A stretch of 64,000 nucleotides of DNA from the NCBI GenBank assembly GCA_958450365.1, contig CAUEEP010000740.1, positions 3,695,001-3,759,000 of the forward strand, in the 5' to 3' direction. The position numbers and the translations under genes are program-made. This stretch comes from Mesorhabditis belari (Eukaryota > Nematoda > Chromadorea > Rhabditida > Rhabditidae). This document shows, one piece after another, positions 1 through 13,600 of the stretch. The notes below the pieces were generated by a model. The model was given only the letters and a program-made list of their open reading frames with translations, was not told the origin of the DNA and did no database searches. Positions within the stretch are counted from its first letter, which is position 1. Each line of letters opens with the position of its first letter.

Positions 1-119
1 CAAGGGATATCTTTTCTTTCTCTCTTTTCTTTGAATTCAACGGAAGACATGGATTTTGAATGGAATACGAGCAGTCACTTCTCGCAGAATCACAATACTG
101 CAATTGAAAAGTTTTTTTT

Positions 120-665
120 TTGAGGAAAACTTCACTTCTTTTTAATCTCTTGAATCGTTTCATTCAATGTCAAGAGGATATTCTCGCAACGCGCTCGCAA
201 TTTTCATCGGAATACAAAGAACCGTTGATTAACTGTAATGATTTCCCAGCTGAGATTTATTCTGAATCCAGCTTTTTCACCTGTAAGTGCCGAACTTTTG
301 TTTCCCCCGCATCCGGGTGGGCGAAAACGAGGAGTTCCTCAATACTTCCATGCCATCGATCCCTACGTTGATCCTAAAGAAATGTTTTTCAGATCTCCCA
401 AGGCTGTTCATAAAGTTTAAAAGTCATGGCTAGCCAGGCGAGGCCAGACTTAAAGGCTATGACAAGAGTTTCGCCACTTTTTTTTGAGATCGAGTTTGGC
501 TTGGCCTGACCTGTTCTGAAAATTTTGGTCCAGAAACAGCCCTGCTCGCAGATATCAAGTTTTCCCAAGTCTCTTGATTTCAGAAAATACCCACCAGGAC
601 ATCGCAAACATAAAATGGTGGATGAATTTTGGGATAATACTGGGAAAGACATGAAACGACGGTAA
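120..665 (+). CDS. Partial unidentified gene, three consecutive exons
   Basis: Three plus-strand exons fit each other in phase: an exon ending at about 289 before GTAAGT, a short exon at about 391-412 after TTTTTCAG, and an exon at about 587-664 after TTGATTTCAG that ends before GTAATC. The joined reading includes EYKEPLINCNDFPAEIYSES and later KYPPGHRKHKMVDEFWDNTG, which look like real protein. A possible ATG lies at 49 (MDFEWNTSSHFSQ) but its donor phase does not match the next exon, so the 5' end is unresolved and may lie before the window. No domain was recognised. The next exon was not found; an inverted-repeat element and the antisense mosaic gene follow. The minus strand here can also be read with a CPGGYF Cys-rich look, but lacks supporting splice sites. 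Confidence 0.4.
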
Positions 666-675
666 TCTAAAAACT

Positions 676-950
676 CTATTTACTGTAAATAGTTTAAAAG
701 AACGTCATTATCGACGGGGGTACAGCGTCGCGTAGTCTAACCCTGAAGGACCATTCCCGCGCTGCTTTATGCTAAGCAGTGTGGGCTTGGGGTGTCAAAT
801 GATAGCCTCTTGAAATCAGTATTTTTTGGCACCAAAAAGTAATTGGGAAAAATTTAGGGGCTGAGAAAAAAATGATTTTCTGAAAAGCTAGACTATGCGA
901 CTGTACGAGGAGGTGGCGTTCTATTAGAATATTTACAATTTACAATATAT
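676..950. mobile_element. Family B inverted-repeat element, degenerate copy
   Basis: It resembles the copies at 42.15, 54.06 and 55.10 kb: a stretch like CATTATCGACGGGGGTACAG near one end, a GTCGCGTAGTCTAAC-type block, an internal TTGGCACCAAAAAG segment and, at the other end, a GACTATGCGACTGTACGAGG block, bounded by poor versions of TTTACTGTAAATA. It is more diverged than the others. No ORF. Confidence 0.6.
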
Positions 951-1149
951 TAGTTCCCTCCAAGCTATTTTCTAAAATGTGTCAACTTTTGAAAGTTAAC
1001 GTAACTATGCCTCTAGTATTATTTTTAATTTTTGATTGTTTTTCCTGCACTGTATCTGTGTCCGTTCCATCAACTTTCATCAGCAAATGATTGTCCATTT
1101 TGTGGTGTCTGAATAGAAGCACACTTGAATGATTAAATTTAACTATACA
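951..1149. other. Intergenic or intronic DNA with a family C terminus
   Basis: It holds one end of the dispersed short family C (TTTTCTAAAATGTGTCAACT at about 971 followed by TTTGAAAGTTAACGTAA). Nothing else is recognisable. Confidence 0.5.
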
Positions 1150-1650
1150 TATCCATAAATCACGAACATTATACGGAGCAACAGAGAGTTTAAATTACAA
1201 GTGGCCGAGTTGTCCGCTGCATCATAGGCTGTCACAATTACCCTGTACATTCCTCAAAATCTCTCCAACTCGTATAAGGTAATCCTTCTGAAATCACCAA
1301 GAAAATGTCTGTCCTGATCGAAAATTGCTTTCCACCTCAATGACACTGGGATATTAACATCGAATTGTGTTGAACCAATTCATCACTTTCAGCCGTTCGA
1401 GACTCACTTCTCGAATGTCTGATCTGACACAATAGACAATCGTTAAAGCAATCTTGTCCGAAAATGCTTCTTAAATCACCAAGGTTTATAGCAAATTTCA
1501 AAAACCTTTAGGTGGTGCACACGTGGGGATCTCCTTTTCAGCAATCTCTCTTTGTAGCTCCGCAGATTCCGGGATACGACTGATTGATTCCCGGATTTTA
1601 ACTCATCAACTCGAGGGAAACTTTCTGGCCTAAAGGAGCAAAGTTGACTC
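1150..1650 (-). pseudogene. HYR-like module exons of the mosaic gene, frame-broken
   Basis: Minus-strand readings include VNIPVSLRWKAIFDQDRHF and, after a frame break near 1247-1253, MYRVIVTAYDAADNSATC. The latter matches the HYR (hyalin repeat) ending pattern Y-V-x(3)-A-x-D-x-A-x-N-x-A-x-C. An upstream exon reads ELQREIAEKEIPTCAPPK before a GTTTTT donor at about 1510, and also needs a frame change. These are either damaged exons or indel errors. They lie beyond an inverted-repeat insertion that separates them from the lectin-like exons at 2.8-3.5 kb, so their membership in the same gene is inferred from strand and domain type. Confidence 0.45.
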
Positions 1651-4600
1651 TGTCTTTCAATTGGATAGGATCAATCAAAGAATCCTAAAGAAGGCCCAAA
1701 AGGCTGGGGAAAGTTGACCCTGTTCAATTACAGGATCACTCTAAAAAGAATCCTTTATCTATCTTCTGTTATTCGTTTTTTGACTACAGAATCCAGAGAT
1801 TTTTGAAAAGGCAATTAAGAACAATGAGGAACTGAAAAATGCCATGTGAAAAGGAACGGTTCAGCGGATAAAGGGAAATTCTTTTAAACTGGAATTTTTA
1901 ACTGAACTTAACTGGAATTTGTAGCAGAAATAGAGCCAAATTTAGAGCTTTAAAAATTGTTCTCGGGGATTTCAGCATAGTGACGCGCGAAACGGGGAAG
2001 CCGCCTCAGTCGTCCACCCCAACTCCTTTCCCTTTACGGATTTCGAAAGGGAAAACCTTATATCAGAGGCTTTTGCCATTGATAGTTCGAGCGGGATTAC
2101 GCGGCCTCACAAAGAACACATCGGTAGTCATTTACATTTCTTTTATGCTTTGTCGATGGTCCAAAAAGAATATATTCTAGTTCTAAATTTGTGCCTGCGG
2201 GTTTTCATTGGGGTCGGGGAATCGATTGACGCCATTTATTTTGTCGGGTCTACCAATTTTTCATTCCAATCTCAAATAAGACTCACAGTATTCTCGGCTA
2301 ATTTGGTGTCAATCCTGATCGACGTTTCGCTGTGACTTTGCACATGGATTTTGATGTGATATATCAAAAATGACCGCTGAATCATCTAGATTCTTAAACT
2401 AATATCTATGGGTTGTTCCGCTTCGCCGTTTTGGGGGGGTATGACGCTTCAAATTCTTTGCCCAAATTAGCCTCAAATTTTTGAGAGCAATTTTTCGCGC
2501 CAAATTTGGCTGTATTTTTCTCTAAATTCCAGCCTAAGTCTAACTTGACCTGGAGAGTCAAAATTCCCCCCTTATCCCCTGCACCGTTCTTTTTCTCACA
2601 GGTATTTTTCAGTTCCTCAATGTTCTTAATTGCTTTTCAAAAATCTCCCCATCCTCTGATCGAAAACTAATAACAGATAGATCAATAGATCTGAAGCCAG
2701 GGTCATTCTTTCTTTTCAAGTCATCCTGTAATTGGAACAGAGCCGCAAAATTTTCCTGATATACCTATTTCGGAGGAAATGGGGCCTCACCTCGAAGTTC
2801 GGACATGGCCTCGAAATCTGTGTGCATATTATTCAGCTACACAAATCTTTACTCAAAGATAACTCTAATCCTGGTATCCGGCTTACAACTAATTTTTAGC
2901 TTTGAAATCAGCTGCTAAGTTTATCAAATGTCCTTTATTTTTGAATCGAATTAGCACCGTTAGCAAACATTTGTCTAACCATGAAACAAAGTCCATTCGA
3001 TGCCGTCGATTCCCCCAGCTAGTACAATTGTGAGTCATTTGTCGAATCCCATCGTCGCTCAGCGGAAATTCATCAAAACTTAAAAGTTCCTGGATTTTTT
3101 TGTTCATTTTTTCTTTCATACAAAAACAACTCCAATGTTCCCGCTGAATAACGAGAATCCCGGATTTCTCCCCTGCCCATTGAATAATGTAATATTGGGA
3201 ATCGCCAGACGTTGTCACATTGACTCGACTGAAATTTTGCCTCGATGTGAGTTGGCCATCCTGAAATTTTGGCTTTCGTTTTCCAGAGGCAAAGTGCAAA
3301 CTTCATAAGCTGTCCATTCATTGCTATTCGTATTAGTGATATTTCTCGGACTCGAGACACAAATCTAGAAAAAAAATTAAAGGCTGTAACAATTTTGCTG
3401 TAAAGCTGTAATGTTGTAACAACAAGCCATTTAAACTTACAAATCTCCAAATGTAGGGATCAATTGTGACTGGGATCACTTTTGTCCCATTCAGCCTCAC
3501 CCATCGATCAGTGATTGAGAGAAATTTGAAGGACCCTTGCTAAATTTGAAAATAAAGAGAGAGAAAGAGGACCGTTATGATACCAAAAATCAAAGCTGAT
3601 AAATGGCGGTTGTTCGGGAAGTGGTTGAGCGTGTTGGAGTGGAGGGAAGAAACCCCAGCCACATAAAGTAAATTCTCTGGAAAGGATTTTGAGTTTTATA
3701 AAGAACAAGCAGCACATAGTTCTGCTAGCTAGAAACACCAGATTCCAAAACAAAATTTCTCTTGTCAATTCAGAACCAAACTCTGTCGCTTTAACTGGCT
3801 CTGGATATTCCTTTTAGATTTTTAGATTTTACAGCCAGCTATTAACTTTTAACACTTTTTTCATTAGCTATGAGATTATATCTTCTTTACCTGAGTAAAA
3901 AGTGAATGGGATTCCTTGCGTGGTGATTTACTGACTACTTCGCACACCATTGTAGTGCAAGATTAAAGCTGAGCGATGAATCTGGAGAAATTCTATGAAC
4001 AATTTCCCTGATAAATTGAAACCTTTTGGCATATCGCAGAAAGGTCCACCGGGAATATGACGGACACAAGCATTTCCCTTGAATCTTTGATCATCTCCAG
4101 TCGCATTCTTTGACATGTTCCACCATTTTGACAAAACACTCCAATGTTGCAGGCTTGCTGAAGAAAAGAGAATGCATTATAAACGGAACAAAAAATCGAT
4201 ACCGATATGTCAACGTGAACATTCGTCACCCATCCACGTTGGATCACAATCAATGTCACCAAGCACTTTCGTCGAATTTGTTCTTAAAAAAATTGTTGTT
4301 TTAAATCAGGTTCATTTCCCCAACAGGGTTAAGCAAAATCATTCGGATAATACTTTTGGAAAACTAGTTGTCGCACGCGTAATTTATTTTAAAATATCAA
4401 GTGTTATATAGAGAATTGTAGCTCTTAATCTTGGCTACATTTATCTATCAAAAGCTTCCTTAATCAGATGGATACAACTCCCATTTAACAAGTCCTTGAA
4501 ATGAGCACTAGTCAACCTCTACCCGGTGCGCTGCCATTTTTTGACGATTTTCTACATAATGACCCATCCATCATGAAATTTTACCTTGCTACTCCCATGT

Positions 4601-7600
4601 TGACACTTACCTGAACATCCAATCCTCTCACAGGCCACATCCTCGTAAGCTGAAAAAGTGAGAGTCTCTCGAAAAATTTGTGAACACTCACAGCCGTTTT
4701 GGACAGGAGCAGATATATCCAGAAGTGACATCATTTGCACAACTTCCCCATTTTGACATGGGAACAGATTACAGTACCTTTATTTCAATGTTTGTCGGCT
4801 ACCAGGTCTCAATCAAACCTTATTTCCAATGAACAACCCTTTCCCACCCCATGTATCCAAGAGGAACACACGTGATTTTTCTCCAAACTGACTCGCCTTA
4901 AATAAAACTTTATTGTGACTTTTAATTAGAAATAACTCACCAAAGATGTTTAGACAATACCCGCCATTTTGGCATAAAATTGAGAAGAACAACCCGATAA
5001 CTGGATCGATGCAATAATCGCCTAAAACGATTTGATTTCTGGAATTAAATGGTCGTCTCACTGGCAGTGATTTGGGGTAAACTTGATTATCGATCTTTTT
5101 TGATAATGACCATAGTTCATTTAAAAATTTATCATTTAAAAAATCTAAACGAGTTGTGTTCCATGCTCTACACATAAACAGCCCTCAACTTGGACTATTT
5201 ATGCTTTTTCTACATAAATTTGGTACCATTCGAAAGCTCTCGAGTTCCTCTATTTTTTGGAAAAACGATTTAGAAAAATACCCAACGAGAAAAAAGTTAT
5301 GACCGTTTGTAGTTTGGATAGTTTGTCATTTGGTAGTTTATAGCGGCATATGTATAATGCTAATCGTGATTGAGCGCTATTGATTACCTTCTTGATCGAT
5401 CAAGAAACATATCTATTTTGGTCACCTTCGTCTTAACATGGTTCTTAAAAGTTTTGAACAATAAGAAAGATTTTTGGATCCAAAGTATTAAAGTTGAAAC
5501 ACAGCTGTGCAGGCTTATACCACTAATAATAAGAGAATTCTGATTTTCCAATAGAATAAAACTAAACGAACCCACTCCATCCATCAAGACAATGACATTT
5601 CCCCCATCCGTATCACAAATACCATTTACGCAAAAGAGATCACATTCATCGATTCGATCCTAAACTGATGCTTGTTTTTTAGAAAAAGTCAAACTCATTC
5701 CCACCTCACATTTCCTTCCTTGATAGCCTCGGTTCACAAAAGCAAAAGTACGTTTATCGTTGAGAAGATTCGTAAAAATAAGCGTTTGATTTAACAAACA
5801 AGTATCATCGACTTCACAATAATTGATAATTGTCTTGACAGTTTTGGCCAGTAAATCCCTCACGACAGCGACAATGCGTTGTTAAACCATCGATTTCCTC
5901 ACAAGTACCACCATTTAGACAAGTTGAGTTAGAGTAACTCTCAAAGCTTATATGCACTAAATTGAAAATGAAATTAAAACCTCTGGATTGCAAAGTGGAA
6001 TTTGATGAGTACAGTATTGACCATTGTAGCCTAAATAAGATATTTTGTAATTCGTAAAATCATTAATATTTTAAAAAGAAGTCAAGGAAGTCACCGAAGT
6101 TTTGTCCCTTTATCCAATTGACCTTTGATCTGATTCTGTATTGATTTGGAAGTCTATGGATTATAGAAATACTACAGGGAAGCCGGATTTGAATTTTGTC
6201 GCGAGGTTTTTTGACTTGTAGATGATGCCTAATTTATCAAAATCTATTGAACTCATCCAAAATGTAGCAAATTTTCTGTAATTTCTCAAAACATATAACT
6301 ATTTTTACAAGAAATCTCCTAGTTTTTGAGTTACCATCTTTTCTCTAATAGCAGCGCACCCCTGAGAGCCGAAAGCATCACTACTTTTACGGTTTCCAAG
6401 CTTTTGCAGAAGCTCAACACCCTAACCCTCCACTAGATCCCCATCGTCAGCCAGCATTTCCGACCCCACATCGATAGGTTCTGATAAGCGCTTTCGAGAT
6501 TCCGAGGGAATTTAGGTGACCCTCAGTCCACTACTATTAGAGAAAAATTCCGCGCACTTCAAAAAAGGCCTCTACACTGTCGCTCATTTTTTTTTTTAAA
6601 GATAGAGGTTAAATATCCTTTGCAAAATGAAAAATGCAAATTGTACTTAGCTAGAATATCTGAAATAAAAATTATTTGAAATTATAAAACCAATACTTTA
6701 AAACTAAATACATGACTTAAAAATGCATTTTAGTATGTTAGAAAACCCTGATTTTTGCCGTTTTTTAAGGAGTGTTTTTGAAAATGGTGGCAAATAAGGG
6801 AAAAGTGTGTAAAAAGATATTTTTTCATTTTTGTATCTATTCTAAATGAAGACCTTAGCTTACAATTGATAATATCCTTTCAGCAGCCAGCCTAACGTGA
6901 AACACAATATTCTAGGGTGAACCTCTATATCACTTTTCATGCAGAGGACTCTTTTTTGAAGGGTATAACTCAAAAGCTAGGAGATTTCTTGTAAAACAAT
7001 TATAAGTTTAAGAAACTACAGAAAATTGCTACATTTTTGGACAGTTCAATAGATTTTAATAAACTTGGCATCATCTACAAGTCAAAACCTCACGACATTT
7101 CTTTGTTTTTCAAATTTCGGTCACCATGTACATAGAAGCAAGATTACTGAAGTTTTTAAAAGCTTCGACACTTTTTAGAAAACCCGATAACCACCCAGTC
7201 CCAATCCATCCAAAGTTCCATTCTTCTCATTCCCTCACCTACTATGACAAACACAGCCCGCCGGTTGTGTTTCTTTGTGCAATGCCCATATTCACATCCC
7301 ATATTTGCACATTCATCCAGGATTTCGCAAATATTCATCTCTTTTGTTCAAATTGCCCTCTCGACAATTCGCTGTCTCTGCAAAACGCTTATTGCTTTCC
7401 AAACTCACAATTGTTCTCATTTACTTCAACAGAATCCGATGATGCATTAAACATCAAATTCGCACAAATGCTCATATTTAAGGGAGTATTAGCTGAAATA
7501 AAAGAGTAGACTTCTAAAGGTTAGGTGAAGGCCAGATTTGGCTAGTATAATAGTTAGTAAAATGATACTGTAGATAGTTGAGAAAGTCTGGGACTGGATG

Positions 7601-10600
7601 TTTGTTGTCCAGATGCAAGAATCCATTCGAGTGGTGGACGCTTGTTCGGGCGATTGTTGGGTTGATGGGAATGTGGAGGCAAAGATGGTTGTGTCTATTA
7701 AAGTTGTTAATGTTTTAGTTGTGGTATTCAGTACAGAAGATCCATTGTTAGCTTCCTGAGTGGTTTCTGAGAATGGAATAAGATTAATATTCAAAGACTT
7801 ATGTTACGCGTTGTCGTTTCCGTCGTCGTCGTTGTTGTTGTTGTCGTCGTCGTCGTTGTTGTCGTCGTTGTTGTTGTCGTTGTCGTTGTCGTCGCTATTA
7901 TTGTTGAATTCATCGATACTGTTGTAGTATTGGGATAAAATGGAGTTGTTGTTTTGACTAGAAAAAGTGGGTTTAGGCTAGCATTCGTTTTTCATGTTAT
8001 AATGTCATTTCGATATTTAAATTTGGCACAATTTATGGGTAAGTTACGTTTAGGGTTAAAGTTTTAAAACAAAAAAAGTGTAGTTATGCATAACAAAGAT
8101 TTAACAATGTTATAGGTCTAGTGCATTCCAACTAATGGCGTTTTCTAAAAGGTGTTTAGGTTAGCAAACAACCGTAATCAAAGCGAGTTTACGTTCAATC
8201 ACCAAACTTTAGTATTATGCGATTACCAGGCACCTGTACGGTAGATAAGTTAGTTCTATGCATACGATAGTTTTTAATCTTTTAGAAAGCACACTCTAAA
8301 CTCTAAACTATGTGGTGCTTTGACATTGAATTCATAATCTCATAATACCCATACCAGTATCATTAAGTTGACAGAACTCATCAGTGACATGATATTCACA
8401 GAAATCCCCGCTGTAACCTAAAATCGAAGTCGAAATCAATATCAATAGTCGAAAATGATTTTCCTTACCTGATTGACAATTGCATTTAAACGGGATTGTC
8501 ATATGGATCAGATGGATTGCCATCTGGATCAGATTGTGGCGGAAACTCGCATACACCATGACCCATTTCACACTGGCATTTTTGAGGTTCTGGAGGGAAA
8601 TTACTTGATAAAAGTGGACATTGATTGCCCATCTCATCAAAAGAACTTCCTAAAAATTGATAAGAAAGAGATTTTCGTAAACTTTTTATATCTTTTGTAT
8701 AACTAGTGGGTTTGCTTAAAAATTCCCAAATTTCCCAACCCGTCTGACACTTGAGACTCTTCATTTTCTGAACTTTTTCCTCATTTCGTTCTTCACAACG
8801 TTTCCCATGAAATCCCTCTAAAAATTCATTTTTTAAAGAAACAAGTTTTTACTTTTTACAACCTTTACAATGACAGATATTTGTATGATTCTCAAAGAGA
8901 CAATCTCCATTGTTAAAGCAATAGTTCGAAGTGCACAAATCAAGAACCAAAGCACAATCGTTTCTGAATTCAATATGAAATTTTTTTTTTCTTTAAACTA
9001 ATTTACCCAAAATATCCAATTGGGCATTCACAAATGAGCGCTTTTTCCTCACAAATACCACCATTTTTACAACCCAATACTTGACAAGTGGCTTAATGGA
9101 ATTGATTTAATATTTATTTATTTATTTATTGGAGATTTATTTAATATTAAAGTATATGAAACTAGGAAAATATCTTGATTCATCTTGATTCATCTACCTG
9201 CTACACATTGTGAAACATTTGACGAAGCTGATTTCATTGTTGTCATCTCTTTTGGACATTCATGACAAAGACCATTCATTTCAAATGATCCACGTGGACA
9301 TTCGATGCATTCAATCATTCCATCAATAGCCATTGATTGATATCCAGGAAGACATTTAGCTGAATTCATTTTAATTTCATTCAATTTACAAGAAAACGAT
9401 TGTTCTCACATGCAATTTGCACTGCATTTGCACATTATTTGGCTAGGATTTGAAGCGAAACTGTGCGAAAGTAGAAAAACAAAACAAAATAAATTTCCAA
9501 AAAACCCTGAACCAGCGACTAGCCATTGCTGGGGTGGCTTTGCGCCAAATTTTTTTGCGCAACCGGCTCTTTGCGCAGCTCACCATAACTTTCTTCTAAG
9601 CCAATCTTTATGATTTTGATGTCATTTTTTGTACTTGTTGAGCTCCATAAAATGACATCAAAAAACATAAAGATTAGGCCACTTAGAAGAAAGTTATGGC
9701 AAACTGCGCAAAAAAAATTAGTCTTTGCCGTTGCCGACGTCATTAAATTGAGAGATCGAAATGGTGAATCGGGTTAAATTGTTATAAAGACAGTTTTTAA
9801 TTAACTTTTCAATAGAATAGCTGAATATTTTGTGTTTTATGAGTACATAAAGAATCTAAATGGTTTTCTATTTGCTTAGCCTCTAAAAAAGGACATTGGG
9901 GTAATCAATCTTTTTAAAAAAATCTTGATGATGATTAGAAATAAAAATTTCATAAACTTGTAACCAACCAAGACAATCACTCCTCGATTTCATCCCTTTC
10001 TTCAGCGTTATCATATTGTATGGACATTTAGAGCAAAAAGATGATCCCGAATACTCCTAAAGTATTTCTTATCATAGAGATTCTAAAGCTATACTTGATA
10101 GAAGCCATAATCACACGGAAGACAAGGAACTAAACCATCAATTGAATAGAAACCCGATGGACAAAGAGCTGAAATTGAATGATCGTAGAAATTTTCTTCA
10201 AATTTACAAATGCATTGATTCAATCGAGTCGATCCTTCTTCTGAAGTAATCGTATTTGGCGGGCATTTCTCACAAGAAAGTGATCCACTTTTTGATGAGT
10301 ACAATCCAATTGGGCAAAGCTCACAGCCATAACCATCTTTATGAAAATATCCTGATGGACATTCAACTAAATTTTTCATAAACGTTGATTTGACGTCAGC
10401 AACAACTCACCACAGATATGATTTCGTTTTTCCCATCCCGAAGGACAACCAGAAAACTTTTGCTCATAAACTTTAGAGGAGATCTCACAATTTGGTAGAC
10501 TTGATACAACGTATTCATCCTAAACATAGCCTTTCATTGCTTGATTTGCTTGATATTACAATAAACCTGTAACTTTTGCAGTACCTCGAGTGCAATCTCC

Positions 10601-13600
10601 ATCAATCGTTCCTTTCCAATCAAAGGAAACACTCAAATTTGTGCCATGATTCGATGAATGAACGAAATTGATGTATTCCGGTTGACAGAAACGATCGGTT
10701 GCAATGAGAACTTGATGTTTTAACTAAATATCTGAATAATAAACATTTCGAATTATCAAATACTTGATTGACAATGAATTCGGCACAATTTGGCTCACTG
10801 TTTTTTGTGAGAGAATAGGAAAAATATCGATCGGAAGTTGATTGGATCGATTTCTGAAATGAACAAGTGACAAATACAGATCAAAAAGATCAACTTTGAC
10901 ATTTCGGAATGGTCGACGTTTGATCAGCATTGACATTGACAATCCATTCATTCAATGGATCACAAGATATTGATGAGATCTGAAGCTATATTGCTGTAGT
11001 TAAAAAGGACGACAAACTGACAACTAACCAGCTTTCATCCATCCCACTAATCTATCAAATTAAGTATTTTTTTGTAAGCTTAAACTACCGTAAGACGTAT
11101 TTAAATAGATTTCAAGTTTTGTCAATATTCAACTATCCGAGAAACCGTTTGGATTCTCGGAAAACTGGGGTTTCTTTTTGGCAAAATACGAGTCTTTTCA
11201 GTGTGAAAAGCTATGATATGCAAAACTCAAAGAACCCTATACCAAAGAACTTTGCCAGATTTTAGAGCGATTACATGTCCGCAAAAAGAACACCGGTTAC
11301 TTTACACAGTGCTTTTTCTCGTTCTGTAAATGATTCCCAAATGAGATTTAGTGTTAAAAATTTGTGCCCTGGGGTTTTCATGGTCGTAGAACCCATTGAC
11401 GAGTTGACGAGACGAGTACGGTTCCTATTTTGATCCAATACGGCTCCAATACGGTTCTTTTTTTGATCTAATACGGTTCCAATACGGTTCCTTTTTTGAT
11501 CTAATACGGTTCCAATACGGTTCTTATTTTGATCCAATACGGTTCCTTTTTTGATCTAATACGGTTCCAATACGGTTCCGATACGGTTCCAATACGGTTC
11601 CTTTTTTGATCTAATACGGTTCCGATACGCTTCCAATACGGTTCCAATACGGTTCTTATTTTGATCCAATACGGCTCTAATACGGTTCTTTTTTTGATCT
11701 AATACGGTTCATCTAATACCCATTGACAGAGTTTATTTTAACCTTTTATCTCAAGAAAAGTCCCAAGAGAATCGAATTGGCTTTGGACTGCATATGATAG
11801 CTTTTCACAATGAAAGGATTCGTATTTCCGAGAAAAACCAACGTTTAATATAGAAAGAATGACCTGATGTGTCCAAATTTGATTTTCGCCACAAGAATCT
11901 TGTCGACAGTTTGTTTTATTTCCCTTTTGAGTGCACACAAAATTCGGTGGAATCCGTTTACATTTGTTTTCTAAAAGTGCAAATCAATTTTGAAATTCAA
12001 ATCAATTCAAATCAAACCTTTAAAAGAAACATAAAATTCGCAAAAGATCTCTTGATTTGAATTCTCGTCATAGATTTGAATAAAATGAGCGATTGAGGTG
12101 TCGATAAATGATCCATTTTCTGGATGAGATTTAATGTTTTTCATTGAAAAATCGGGAAGGATTAATTGCTGCGTTTGGAAAAGTCGAGGAAATTGAGTTC
12201 ATCTGGGCAAGAGATTTCGATTGATTCGGGTCCTGAAAACAAAAAATGAACAAAAAACCGTAATGAAAAGAAAATTGAAAATTTTCCCCACTTGTTTTCA
12301 CCAAGATCGGCATCACGCATTCAGTGCTTTTTGATGTAGATCCGTCACTTTCCATTTAATTCTCTCCATTTCTTTTGTCAACAAAATCTTTCCATCAAAT
12401 AGTGGCATGTTCGATTCAATTTCATAAAATGGGGTATTGTCGGTGATTTTTGGAAGTGGCACAGCGAAAATGATTGGATAAACACCGGAAATTCGAGAAT
12501 TAAGACTAGAAAATCACAAAGGAAAACCATTTTTTTGCACTTCGATTGCTTCAACGCATTCCAATGAAGTTCGCCTTTCATCCAAACATTTTCCGAATCC
12601 CGTTAAAGTTGGCTTCTTTTCCTAAACAATGAACGCTTATCTTTGCATAGCTTTGCAAAATTTACATTGATAAATGCTATACGATCGTTATTTTTCAAAA
12701 TTTTAACTAAATAGATGCTTAAATAAAGGCTGACTTGGTTATCGTAACTTGTAGCAATTCGTAGATGTTACAGTAACCCGGGAAATTGATACTGATAAGG
12801 GAATGGTCTGAACTGACCGGACGATTTCGCTACGCCGCTATCGAGCATGGGGAACACGATAATTTATTTATTTTTTGCCCATTCTCAATGGTTCACAAGC
12901 AAAACGCTTGCAGGAGGAAAAAATCTTTAAGCCAAAAAGTACACCGTTAATTTTCAACTTTTGGATCGTAAATTTCAATTTAGCCTTCAAAAATTATTAT
13001 TGGATATTCTAAAATAAATAAAAAGTGTTTTTAAAGGTTTAGCAAAAGAAAACAAGAAAAATTTACGCAACCGGATCCGCACCAGGGTCAAAAATGCAAA
13101 AGAGAGATTGAGAGCGCGCACATTTACCTCGACACCATACGGTCACGTTTGAGCGCAAGAGGAAAGAGCCCAGGTATATCCCCGAGGGTGCCATTTCCCG
13201 AGTAGGCGCCCAAACTTTGCAAGCGTTTTTCTTGTGAACCATTGAGAATGGACAAAAGATAAATAGAGCATCGTGTTCCCCATGCTCGATAGGCGTTTGC
13301 ATCTTATGCGGCGTAGCGAAATCGTCCGTTTCAGTTCGGATCATTCCTTTGTGAGATCCTACTGTAACTTTGATTAACTGAAGCTAGAAAAAGAGAAGAT
13401 CTATTAAGGAAATGATCTAAATTTAAGTCAGATTAGGATTCTAGATGGAATACCGGAATCCAGGCAGTCTAGACTGAATACTCTAATCTAGACGGAATAC
13501 TTAAATCTAGAATGAATACCCTAATCTAAACTAATAACAGTGATCTAGTTTTTTAGAGTATTCAGTCTAGATTAGAGTGTTCAGTATCCTTTAGTGCTAG

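Noticed and set aside
389..652. Minus-strand Cys-rich reading (CLRCPGGYF) suggesting a GCC2/GCC3 exon
   Set aside because: It lacks splice signals, while the plus strand shows three exons with matching phases here.
7126..7509. Plus-strand frame of 127 codons
   Set aside because: It is antisense to the short exon and EGF fragment of the mosaic gene, which have splice sites and Cys patterns.
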